A stretch of DNA of 64,000 bases from Anaeramoeba flamelloides (lineage: Eukaryota > Metamonada > Anaeramoebidae): contig JANTQA010000032.1 of the NCBI GenBank assembly GCA_027625915.1, positions 11,160,001-11,224,000 of the forward strand, read 5' to 3'. How positions within the stretch are numbered: position 1 is the first letter of the stretch; each line of letters begins with the position of its first letter. The notes beneath the pieces were generated by a model. It was not told the DNA's origin. It did not search any database and was given only the letters and a program-made list of their open reading frames with translations. Made by a program: the position numbers and the translations under genes. Positions 1 through 10,123 of this stretch are shown here, in pieces.

Positions 1-1738
1 AAAAAATTCAATCAACAACCTACAAATCACCTTTTTTTATAACTTAAGTTCCAGCCAATGAACCTTACGTCTTCAATTCCAATTTCGGAAATAAAAAAAA
101 AATTGTCAAAAATTGACATTTTGAACCACTATTAAAATCCATACCAAGTACAAGATCGATCAGCTAAGAACCAAATTAATAAGTCGTCACTACAAACGAC
201 ACAAGATAATCCTTTTTCAAATTTCTGGGATTGTAATCCTTAAGAAGGATAAAAAAAATTTTTTTACTACTTTTTCCAGGCTCGTTTCTGTGATATTAAA
301 AAATGAAAAAGAAAGTTGACAAAAATCGACTTTTTGTTGAATTATAAACATAGTACTTAAAGTAAGTATTTTGGGATTTACAAATAAAAATAAAAAAAAA
401 TAAAAAGATTTAAATAAGAAAAAAAATAATTTGAGGCAAGAAAGATTACGTTGACTGACCCAAAATTGTGTCTTTACTTGCCAACACATGAACCAACTTT
501 TTGAATTGACCAACAACTTTTAATCATAATCTTCATCTTTGAGATCTTGAAGGTGATGTTGTTCAAGTTTCAAATTTTGTCTCTTTGATGATGCGTCATG
601 CAAAAATTGTCTCTTGTTTGTGTTCTTGTATTTTTTGTACCATTTTGAAGCTGTAATAATCACTATAGACGCAATATTCTTTGAAACATCAAAAGCAGAC
701 CCAAAGTAAAGAAGAATTGTAAGTAAATATATTAAAAAAATTAATCATTTGGGTATTTTTTTAATTTTTTGAATTTTGTTAATAATTGGTTGTTATCCTT
801 TGTTGTTGAGTTTTGGTTTATAATTTGAGAAGGGAACGTCATTAAAAAAAAAAATTTCTTTGACTGAAAATTTGTTTTGTTTTCTTTTCTTTTTTCTTCT
901 TTAGATCTAAAATTGAAACAATTTTTTTCTTCTTGGTGTTGGTAATAATTTTGGAAGAACGCTTAGTGTGAACATTTGAAGGTTCGTTCGAGAATTTTTC
1001 TTATTCAAGAGGTTGTGAAAATATTTGGAAGGAATAATCTTCTCAAAAAAATATTTGACTAAACTTTGGGAAAGCTTGAGGATCGATGACAAAGTTTTTG
1101 TTTTTTGGTAAATTTTTTGAATAGCTTTTTGGTAAATTTTTGGGAAACACATTTGAAAGCAAAATCTGTGTGCTCTGGGAAATTATTTTGCCAACATTTG
1201 GAAAGCTTCAGGATCGATAAAAATTTTTTTGGTAGAAGGCTTGAGTTGATGAAACTTTTTTTGAGAAACATTTTTAAAAACCTTTTTGAATTTAGAAAGT
1301 TCAAAGGAGTGCTGTACAGAAAATGTTTGGGTTCTTTTAGAATATTTTTAGATCTGAAAGTACCATTCTCAGATTCCTTTTTCTTTTTTATTTTTTTTCT
1401 CTTCTTCATTTTTTCTTAAATAACAAATTGGTTGGTGTTCAATTCAAGCAATTTAATCCCATTCGAAATTTGGAATGGATAAAAGTTTCAAAAAATGATT
1501 AAAATACTTTTGAATTTTATCCTTTGTCATAATTTTTTTGGATATGTAATTTAACTGTTTTTTTTTTTTCTATTGAGTGAAATTGGCTGAATGGTTTTAA
1601 AATTATTTTTGAAAAAATAATTGTATTAGATACAAGTTGAATGGAGTTTAATTGGTGAAATGTAATTCAACAGAGACCGCGATTTTTGTAGTGAGTCTAT
1701 TCATTTTTTTTATTATTTTTTTTTTTCTTTTCCAAATA
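1..1738. other. Upstream intergenic region, no gene seen
   Basis: No open frame here resembles a protein family; the longest frames are poly-Phe/Lys low-complexity artefacts of A/T runs. Two degenerate, roughly 130-bp-spaced blocks share the core GGAAAGCTT(C/G)AGGATCGAT (near 1070 and 1200), which may be an old tandem duplication. The final stretch before 1739 should contain the 5' untranslated region and promoter of the TBC gene, but I see no definite motif. Confidence 0.5.
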
Positions 1739-2558
1739 ATGTCTCTTGAAAACGCATCGAAAGAATACGATTCAATTTTTCAAAGTGATTTTGATCATGT
1801 GCAACTCAGATCGAAAATCAATAGTCACAAATATAAGCCAAAACATATCAGATCTATTGTATGGCGTGTCTTGTTGGGTGTTTTAGGAGACGATCCAAGC
1901 CCCCAAGAATTTGTCAAAAAGGCAACAGAAACAAGAGAAAGGTATGCCTCTTTAAAAAAAAAAATTTTGGTTGATCCCCAGCAGCAAGATCGTGAGGAAA
2001 AAGAGAACAACGAACTAGAACAAGAAGAAATTGTTGACAACCCATTAGCATTAGACGAAGATAGCGAATGGAACCAATACTTCCGAAATCAAGAATTAAG
2101 CCAAATGATCGCCTTAGATGTAGAAAGGACAATGCCAGGGAACGAGTTCTTTGCGCAACAAAAGATCCAAGAAATGATGATCGAAGTGCTCGTCCTATAT
2201 GCTAATTTGAATACAAAGATTATTTATAAACAAGGAATGCACGAACTATTAGCAACAATAATTTATCTAATGAATAAGGAATACCTAGCTTTTGAAAGGT
2301 TTGTCTATTTTAGGGGAGAACACTCTTCTTTTAATCTTGAACTAAGAACAAGTATTAATTGTTTTGTTCAAGAACAAAAAACAAATTCGACTGTTTTAAA
2401 AAAAGTTTACAAGAAGTTTTAAAGTGGAATCAAAACTGTCTTCTTCACCTGTTGTAAGCAGCAGGATCACACTTTTTAAAACTTCTCTCAGGCACTTTTT
2501 GAAAACAACGAGATCCCAAAACACAATATCAAAATCTTTTAAATGCTTATTGTTAATG

Positions 2559-2589
<31 letters not shown>

Positions 2590-5500
2590 ATCTGAACTTT
2601 TCTTCTTTTCTTTTCTTTTCTTTTACTTAATTTTTTTTATTTTTTTTGAAGCGAAACAAATTCAGCTGTCGAAACCCTTTTAAATGAAAAATATTTTGTT
2701 CACGATGCATTTACTCTCTTTGAGAGATTGATGAAGCACGTTGGTTCACTTTATATTTCACAACAAGAAAAAACAGAAAGTTCTTTAAATATGTCCAAAT
2801 TGATCGACTCCTCAATCTTCCAAGGGCTGTCAGTCGAGACCTCTTTTGAGGCAGCTAATCCAAGTGTAAAAAAATGTAAAAAAATTCAAAATGTTATCCT
2901 TAAAAGTAAAGATCCAGAATTACACGAATACTTTAAACTTGCTGGAATTGAACTTCAAATTTTTGCTTTGTAAGAACTCTTTCTTTTCTTTTCTTTTCTT
3001 TTTTTTAGTTGATCTCTTTTTTTAATATTAAAATCTCTATTTTTATGTTTGTTGGTTTCTTCATTTTGAAAATCAAACAGAAAAAAAAAATCAAACCACT
3101 GAAAAAATCATCAAATTGATTGGGTGTATGTGCCCAAAAGAAAAAAAATATATTATAAGACCTCTATCGCACCAAATCCTTTATTTTTTTACAAAATAGC
3201 AATTCAAACTGAAAATGAAGAAAAACAAAAAAATATAGTTCAAGTGTTGATTTCTCAATTAAATTCATGTTCACGTTTCCAAAAACCTGATATTCAAAGA
3301 AAAAAATCGTGATAATTTTTTTTTATTTTTAATTGAAGAGAGATGATTCAACAAAATTATCTCCTGTTTGCCGTTAGGTTTTCTTAAGTTTTCTGTTTAT
3401 TTGTGAAGTGTTCTAGGTTTTTTTGAGGTTTTCTATTTTATTTGTAAAGTGTTCTAGGTTTTTTTGAGTTTTTTTTACTTTAGAAATAAACAAAAAATTT
3501 TAATAAATTTTCGGTTTATTTCTAAAGTAAAAAAAACCTAACGAAAATCAACCAAACGTTATTCCACAAAAATCAAAAAACCTAGGTACTTGACAGCACT
3601 TCATGAAACTCTAACTTATTTTTAGAGTTTTTTATCCTAACATAATGTCGGCAAGATTTTAGCTTGTACCCTAATAAAAAAACTTTTTTTATAACATCTA
3701 TATAACATTTTTATAACAAAATTCCTTTTAAATGATGATTTTTTCAATATTTTTTAAAAAATATTCTTTTAACAGGCTTATAACATGTTACAAATTTTAT
3801 AACGCATTTTATAACAAATATTTATGTTCTAAAAGTTGTTATGATAAAATTTTATAACATTCCAAACCTTTACAACACGTTTATAACATGTTATAAAAAA
3901 CTTTTTTTATTAGGGTAGTACAGCTTTTCTTTAAAAAAAAAAATAAATTATTTTGAATTAAAGACAAGAAAAAGAGTAAAAAAAGATTGGAATGAAAGAG
4001 AGTAGGATTTATTGGTCAGGGTTAAGTGATCAAGAGCACTTAATCTGTTAAAGAGAGAGTTTTGAAGTGACTAAATTTTTGACTCCTAATTCAAAGAGTA
4101 GTCAAAAGAACCTTTTAATTACAGTCATTAGAAGTATTTTAAACTCAATATAGTTTTCTGGAAAAAGAAAAAAAAAAAAAAGAGAAAAAAGAATCAAAAA
4201 TGAATACTGGATAAAAAATGAAGACATAAAACTAGTAGTAGTATTGAGAGGATATATTTTTCTGGTAAGTTGAATGGCTTGCTATTTAGAATTAGATTTT
4301 AATTCATTTTTTCTTATAGCGTGCTGTTTCATATTAGCCAGAAAATATTCTATTGTGATGTCGTATATTTCTTTTGTATTCATTTTTCTGAACAACTCAT
4401 CAGTATCCTCTCTGTTAATGATACTAAAGTCAAAATATTTGACTTTTTTAAGCTCATTTTTCCAGTATTTTCTGCTTTTTTCGTATTTTTCACATTTCCA
4501 TATAAAGTGGTCTACATCATCAACTTTTTTTTTACAGCAGGGGCATATTTTGCTTTTTATTCCCAGTTCCCACTTAAATGAAAGAGAGTAAAAAAAAAAT
4601 AATCAAAAAAAGTAAAAAATTCATTGAAAAGTTTGTTTTAAACCTTGAATATTAAATGGGTTATTGGTTATTTTCTTTTATCTTGATTATTTCTAAAATT
4701 TCTAGATCCTCACCATCGTACCACCTGGTTTGTGTACTACCTTACTTTACAGTAATGCCTTAATTGACAAAAGCTGAGCAGATTAAAAGTCAGAAATACA
4801 CTTTCAAAATTAATGGGATACTTTGTTCATTAATTTTGGTTCTTGTATTAAAATCCACTCGCAACCACTTTAAATACTGACACCTTAAACTACTCCAAGA
4901 AATTTATCTTTTTCAATTTTTAAAAAAAAATTAGCTACCAAAAAGAAAGATCCATAAGAGGAAAATAAAATACCAAAAAAATTTTGCTTACCATATTTAT
5001 TTATTTTTTTTCTCGTTTACTAATTAGACATTATTTACTTCAGCCGTAAAGTTTTTGATCTATAATGTATGTGTCTTCACTTCTTGAATTATCATTAATA
5101 GTATAATTCCAAGAATTTCGATGCAAAATGGTTTTTGTTTGCGATCGTAAAGAGCAAATCTCTGTTTTTGATCAGAATAATTCCAAATACATTTTTTAAC
5201 AATAAAAAATGTAACAAAAAATAAAATTTAAATTTTGAGCTTATTCAATCTCACTGATTCTTTACAGCTATCAAATTAATTGGAGAGTATAATTTAAAAC
5301 AGAAAAATACAAACAACTCTTGAATATATCTAGAAACAATACCTTAAGGTTAGAAATTATCAAAATTCGTTTTAAAAGTCTTGTTTTTTTTAATCATTTT
5401 GCGAAATCAATAAAATCAATTTATTAAAGTCTAATTACTAGTATGCTATTTTAAGATAATAATCCAGATGAAAGGAATAAAATAACTCTTTAATTTAACA

Positions 5501-7418
5501 ATTTGAAAAATCGAAGCAAGTTCTATACAATTTATGGAACTGAAAAGGTTTTTTTTTTTTTTTTGTGATCAAACTAAAAAAATATATCTCCATAAAAAAA
5601 AAAACAGTAAACAGTAAAAAAGAGTATAATATGATTAATTTATTTATCTATGAGATTTTTTTTTTAAAGGAATATTTATGAATTCTCCTAACCCTAATTC
5701 ATTTGTTTACTCATATTTATTTATTTATTACATATTCTCTTTCACACACATATATACCTATATCTGTATATGTATATGTATATATATAAATATACCCACA
5801 TACACACAACTAATCTTTAAAAAGAAAATGGATCCGTTTATTGTTTATTAGGGAATTCCACATTGAAACTGTTTTCCACATTTGGGACTACATTTTTGCT
5901 GATTTCAGCCCACTTAACTTTGTTGATTATTTTTCTGTATCAATGCTAATATTTATTCGAGAACAGATTATCGTCAGGGATTTTTCTTGGTCTTTAAAAA
6001 GACTCTTTAAGTACCCACCAATTGAAGATATCACAGTATTAATTGAATGTACATTTTCATTAAAAGGTACTTCGAATAGAAATAATAAATTAATTGAAGC
6101 TATTAAAAATAGTCAAGTATCTAAAGTTCTTTTAGCTTTAAAACAAGAAAATGAAATGAGGAAAAACGGATATGTTAGAGGAAGAGGAAGAGGAAGAGGA
6201 AGAGGAAGAGGAAGAGGAAGAGGTAGAGGACGAGGCAGAGGAAGAGGAAGAGGAAGAGGAAGTGGAAAAGGCAGAGGAAGTGGATTTGGAAAGATTATTA
6301 AAAAATTTCCAAATATACAAAAGCAACCAATATTTGGGGGAAGGTCAAATAAAAATCAACAAAAAACTAAAAAAACAAAAAATATAAAACCAAAAACTAA
6401 CAAGCCAATAAATAATGAAAAAAAACCAAAAAATGTCATAAAAAAAGATAAACGTTCAGAAACTGAAAAAAAATATACTGAACTGATGCAAAAAAATAAA
6501 AAATTGTCAATTTATTTGGAAATGTCGATAAATGCAATCCAAGATTATTTATTTAACGATTCCCAAACACAAAATGATAACTCGGATTCTAGTATCTATG
6601 TTGCAATCGCAGAACTTAAACAGATCAAAGACATTTTATTTGGTAGATTAAAATTTGAAGACAAAACAGATTTTTTTAAAAGGATGATCCAAACGACAGA
6701 TTTAAAGGATGGATTAAATATGTTAACGAACCAATCAGTAAATGAAAATAATGATAATGATGAAAATGAAGGAGAATTTGTTGATAATGTTAATAAATCA
6801 AATGAAGACGAAAAAGAGAACGAAAAAGAGACAAAGCATATTGATCCTTTATCTGGTAAAGCAATTGAAACCCCAAACCTTACTCAAGAAGATAATTCAA
6901 CACAAGATATAATTCAAGAAAAAAAAATTCCAGAAATTAAAGAAGTTGACTTTAGTAAAGTTAATAAAAAGAAAAAGAAAAGAAAGAAAAAAAGAACAAA
7001 AAAAAGTACAAATACTGAAACTCAAAAAAAAATTGGAACAATTGGAACAAAGCTTTTTGGTGATTTAGATACAATTTCATCATCTTCAAAAATGAATAAA
7101 AATTCCATTTTCGATGAAGATACACCAAAAGATAAAAAAAGAAAATCAAATAAAAAACTACAAAATAGTATGAATTTTGACGAGAAAAATAATGATAATA
7201 ACCAATTATTTGGATCAACGCAAAAGCAAACATCAAATCCAAATGAAAACGAAGAAAAAAAAAATGGAGATGAGAATGGCAATGGAAATGGGAATGGGAA
7301 TGGAAAAGTTAATGAAACTGAATTACAAACTTCAAATGATTTAATGAAATTTTTTAGTGGAGGCGATATTTTTGGTAGTGGTTCTAAAACTGGAATAAAC
7401 GATAATTTATTTGATTAA
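1739..7418 (+). CDS. TBC1D5-like Rab GTPase-activating protein with Arg-Gly tract
   Basis: Spliced from three exons: 1739-2298, 2652-2969, 5825-7418 (2472 nt, 823 aa); phases agree at both junctions. Rab-GAPs of this family accelerate GTP hydrolysis on endosomal Rabs, and TBC1D5 homologues act on Rab7 with retromer. The TBC domain spans about residues 35-375. It has the IALDVER motif with Arg finger R130 and the YKQG motif with Gln finger Q165, so both catalytic residues are present. The order of conserved blocks (NPL..D..WNQYF, KQGMHELLA, HDAFTLFERLM, LKWIRLLFIREF, IWDYIFAD) follows TBC1D5. The ATG at 1739 gives MSLENASKEY. After the TBC domain come (RG)14 at residues 411-438, then long Lys/Asn/Glu-rich low-complexity sequence with an Asn-Gly run near the end. 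The second intron (2970-5824) has a poor acceptor (AAAAAG, with no pyrimidine tract), but splicing there restores LKWIRLLF exactly. The C-terminal tail has no recognised domain. Confidence 0.88.
2299..2651 (+). other. Intron 1 of the TBC1D5-like gene
   Basis: The donor is AG|GTTTGT and the acceptor TTTTGAAG|C. Splicing joins ...AFE to SETNSAVETLL, the expected continuity of the family. It contains a T run of about 27 bases near 2564-2590. An in-frame read-through exists for about 40 codons at the donor side, but it does not match the family. Confidence 0.8.
3313..3600 (-). repeat. Foldback module with LINE-type 3' tail
   Basis: An outer pair of edges, CCGTTAGG at 3371 and CCTAGG at 3581, encloses an inner hairpin (about 3472-3543). 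The inner arms read TTTACTTTAGAAATAAAC and GTTTATTTCTAAAGTAAA. On the minus strand the block ends in CTCTCTTCAATTAAAAATAAAA, resembling the CTCCCTTCAAAATAAAA terminus of the intact LINE insertion at 49744-50515. I therefore read it as the 3' end of a minus-strand retroelement copy carrying a nested foldback. Confidence 0.7.
3669..3915. mobile_element. TTATAAC-rich MITE, CCCTAATAAA ends, TA flanks
   Basis: This is a 247-bp element with terminal inverted repeats beginning CCCTAATAAAAAAAC, flanked on each side by TA (gTA|CCCTAAT...ATTAGGG|TAg). The interior is built from repeated TTATAAC and GTTATAA words, including ATAACATGTTAT palindromes. It has no coding capacity. TA flanks suggest mobilisation by a Tc1/mariner-type transposase. 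Related copies lie at 24419-24556 and 26010-26322. Confidence 0.75.
4005..4576 (-). mobile_element. 5'-truncated LINE insertion with 14-bp target duplication
   Basis: The perfect 14-bp direct repeat AATGAAAGAGAGTA lies at 3991-4004 and 4577-4590 and brackets this block. On the minus strand a frame runs from the truncated 5' edge to a TAG at 4282-4284. It encodes ICPCCKKKVDDVDHFIWKC and then a Lys/Glu-rich tail. The C-x2-C...H-x4-C pattern is the zinc motif seen near the C-terminus of many LINE reverse transcriptases. The 3' end has CCAATAAATCC but no poly(A) run, unlike the other LINE family here. Confidence 0.8.
4282..4576 (-). pseudogene. LINE reverse transcriptase C-terminal fragment
   Basis: About 98 codons are open to the stop at 4282-4284. 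After the zinc motif the chain continues YEKSRKYWKNELKKVKYF and ends near ELKSNSK. The frame is intact over its length, so the insertion looks young, but the catalytic reverse transcriptase domain is missing through 5' truncation. It sits inside an intron in antisense orientation to the host gene and should not contribute to the protein. Confidence 0.75.
6177..6260 (+). repeat. GGAAGA hexamer tract encoding (RG)14
   Basis: Near-perfect AGAGGA repeats with a few synonymous interruptions (AGAGGT, CGAGGC) run for 84 bases inside exon 3 of the TBC gene. The synonymous changes keep Arg-Gly, which suggests selection on the dipeptide rather than recent slippage alone. The other frames of this tract give poly-Glu and poly-Ser artefacts. 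Confidence 0.9.
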
Positions 7419-10123
7419 AACAGTTTTTTATTAATTTTTTCGATTTCGTTTAAATTTTACTTTTAGAAAGTAAAAATAAATCAATTTTTTTTCTTTTTTT
7501 TTAATTGCCAGTACTCTAAATAATAAAATCTCGTTATAGAAAATTCTTTTTTTTTTTACTTTTCAATCAAAAATTTTTTTTTTTTATCAACGAAACTAAA
7601 ATTCCAAAAGTTTGGATACAATTAAAACAGTTGAAAAAATAACAATACCACACTTTACATTCAATCTGGAAATAATTTTGATTTTACAAACTATTTTTCA
7701 TTTTTTGTCTGTATTGTTTTGTTTTCATTTCTTTTTTTACCGCCAAGTTATTAAATCTGTTTGGTTAGATTGGGACTTTTTTTTACGATGTTTGAGAGAA
7801 GGATAAAGTTGAGTTTGTTAAATAAAAAAATTGCATACAATTAGTCGATGGTATCTGATCATTTCATCAATAATTGTTGGTGAAAATTCCAACAAATTTA
7901 CACATAAATTTTTTTTTGAGGGCTGTTTCATCATTTTGGACACACCTATTTTTTTTTTTTTCAATTTATTTCTCTTAATTGTTTTTGAATGTAAAGTATT
8001 AAATATAAAAACATTAACACTGGTTAACTTAAATGTGGTTTTATATAATATTAGGAAAAATACAATAAATTATGATTTTTTTTTACATATTTTTGATTTT
8101 ATGTGTATCCAAAATTTTGGAATGGAGTTTATTTTTATTGTTTTTTTTAAAAAAGAAGTAAACTTCCAATTATTCTCTGAAAAAATTAATAAAATATATT
8201 TTTTAACTTTTTAGTTAAAAAAAAAAAAAAAAAGAGGGGTATATAGTTTATAATTTAATTAAGGGAGTAGTCATTTTTGAAAATAAAATGAAATCTTGCC
8301 AAGATCTACAAAATTTTTTTTTTTGTAATTTATGTTTCGACTTATGAAATGGATGAGTTAACTTCATTTAAACAATTTATTGATTTGAGTCTATTTTTTG
8401 AAATTCAAAATTTACATGTTTCCAATATAAAACGAAAAAAAGTAACCTATTATTTTTATTAACAATTAAGTTAATTCTTGAAAATGAATAAACATATTTT
8501 TCGTTTTATGTTGGAAAGTATTGATTTCTAAAGCAAATTTTTTATTTGGTTTCTTTTTCTTTGATTAATATTTCAATTCAAATCTCAGCCAATAAAACTG
8601 AATTAAAGTATAGGTGATTCAATAAATGAATATTTGGTAGAAGCTTAACCAAAATTTATCAATTAAATGGAGATCTATTAAGCAAAAAATTTTTTATTCT
8701 TTAAAGTTTTGAAAAAGTTGTTTTCTGGTTTTTAAAAAATGAAAAAAAATGCAAAAAAATTTTTTTAACAAATTGTTTGGTTTTATTCACAAGAATCCTT
8801 ATAACAATTCAATTCATTTTTGACAGAAAAAAAATGATTTGACTTTTGAGGATAAAATTAACTAATTCCGAAATATCTTCAAGAAAATTTTATTTTGAAA
8901 AATCGAATTTTATCTTAATACCAAAAAAAAATTTCTGAGTAAACTTTTTACATTACTTTAAAAATTTGATTATTATAACTACTATTCTTAAAAAAATACA
9001 ATTATTTTTTAATCCGTTGAATATATTAATTTTTTTGATTAACCAAAAGTTTTATCTCAAAAAAGAAAAAAAATCTTTATATTAATATTACTGGTAACAA
9101 AGAAATTTTATAGTATAATAATGATCAAAATGGCAATAAAAGGGGTAAAAACTAGATAAATTGTGAGAAAAAAAAAGAATTTCATAGTTTTCTTTTTCAG
9201 AAAAAATGGAAAAAAAAAATTGATCTCACTGAAATAATTTTCTTTTATGGCTTTCTTAGTCGATCAGAATTTTTTGACACTTGGGATCTACAAAATTTGT
9301 AAGTAGAGAATATGACCAAGAACATATTTTAAAATTTTGCCTTGTTGTCGTATAAGACTAGTCCCTTAAACATCAAAACTTTCAAGTTATTAATCCATGA
9401 AAATAAAGTATTTAATTTTTTTTTCCTCAAAATACCAAAGATATTATTTCAATCAAAAAAAAGAACAAGAAACTCTAAAAATGAAAAAAGAATTTTTCAG
9501 AAAAAAATCTAAAGATTTCAGAAACAAAAACAAATAAATCATAACCAAAATTGTTTTCGAAAAATTAGAACCTTCATGTTTGTCTAAATCAAAAATACCC
9601 CAAAAAATATCGCTACATCATATATTATTTTTCTGAACGATCTAATTTTTTTTCTTTATTACCAGAAGCAAATCTTAGTTATTTTATTAATAGAAACTAA
9701 TTTTATACCTTTCAAAAATACATTGTTGAAATAAAAAAAAGTTCCATATTTAAAATTTTTCATTTTAAAAGTTTCAAACAAATTCTTCAAGTCAAAATAA
9801 GAAATAATTATAAAAATTGTTACATTTTTAATTCTTTATTAATGAATATTTTAATAAATATAGAATTGCTAATTTTATATTTATTTTCATTTTTTTTTCT
9901 TTGTTTTTTCAAATAAAACGAATTATTCTGAAATAAAGAAAGAGGATGAAGAAGAAAAGAAGATGAAGAAGACAATTATTAATAATAATAATAATAATAA
10001 TAAATCACATTTTAACCAATAAATTAAGTAAATATAATGATTAAATACACCACCGGATAAATAGAATAATAATATTCAAAAATTATTATATTCTTTTCCC
10101 CAAAAAAAATAATTTAAAAATGT
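7419..10123. other. Convergent intergenic region
   Basis: This lies between the stop of the TBC gene (+) and the stop of the Rab gene (-), so both 3' ends point into it. It contains one TTCCAAAA-family element (7602-8123) and a short (AAT)n run at about 9977-10003. The rest is AT-rich sequence with no recognisable gene. The roughly 125-codon open frame at 7831-8214 lies in the repeat and matches nothing. Confidence 0.6.
7602..8123 (+). repeat. TTCCAAAA-ended dispersed element, copy 1
   Basis: It begins TTCCAAAAGTTTGGATACA and ends TGTATCCAAAATTTTGGAA, an inverted terminal pair. Shared internal marks are TTACATTCAAT.TGGAAAT, TAATTGTTGGTG and a second TTTTGGACACAC word. At least four further copies occur: 38028-38546, 43069-43575, 46925-47265 (minus) and 53011-53530. 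None has a plausible transposase frame, so it appears non-autonomous. Confidence 0.7.

Larger units (their letters stand above)
2970..5824 (+). other. Intron 2 of the TBC1D5-like gene (2.86 kb, repeat-filled)
   Basis: The donor is CTTT|GTAAGA and the acceptor AAAAAG|AAAATGG. The splice completes a Leu codon and yields QIFAL-KWIRLLF. The intron holds, in order: a minus-orientation foldback/LINE-tail module (3313-3600), a TTATAAC MITE (3669-3915), a 5'-truncated LINE in minus orientation (4005-4576), about 1.1 kb of featureless AT-rich sequence, and a TATATG/TACA dinucleotide-like stretch (about 5745-5810) just before the acceptor. Confidence 0.85.

Noticed and set aside
1059..1419. Overlapping frames of 100-116 codons on both strands
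   Set aside because: Composition is Lys/Phe/Asn only, with no family match and no splice support.
2970..3330. The TBC gene seemed to end at 2969 with a damaged remainder at 3100-3312
   Set aside because: The missing family segment (KWIRLLFIREFHIE onward) is found intact at 5825-7418 with a consistent splice phase, so 2970-5824 is an intron and the weak resemblance at 3100-3312 is chance.
3369..3600. Foldbacks as transcription terminators
   Set aside because: This is eukaryotic DNA, the modules recur in introns and retroelements, and their edges define dispersed repeats rather than gene ends.
4274..4591. Two hydrophobic plus-strand frames that look like membrane proteins
   Set aside because: The minus strand encodes a recognisable LINE zinc-motif protein over the same bases; the plus frames are its shadow.
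6138..6387. Poly-Ser and poly-Glu reading frames
   Set aside because: They are other frames of the GGAAGA tract in the TBC exon.
5841..7418. A separate Arg-Gly-rich gene starting at 5841
   Set aside because: Its first about 75 residues are the C-terminal third of a TBC domain, and the in-frame codons just upstream (KWIRL) complete it, so it is exon 3 of the TBC gene.
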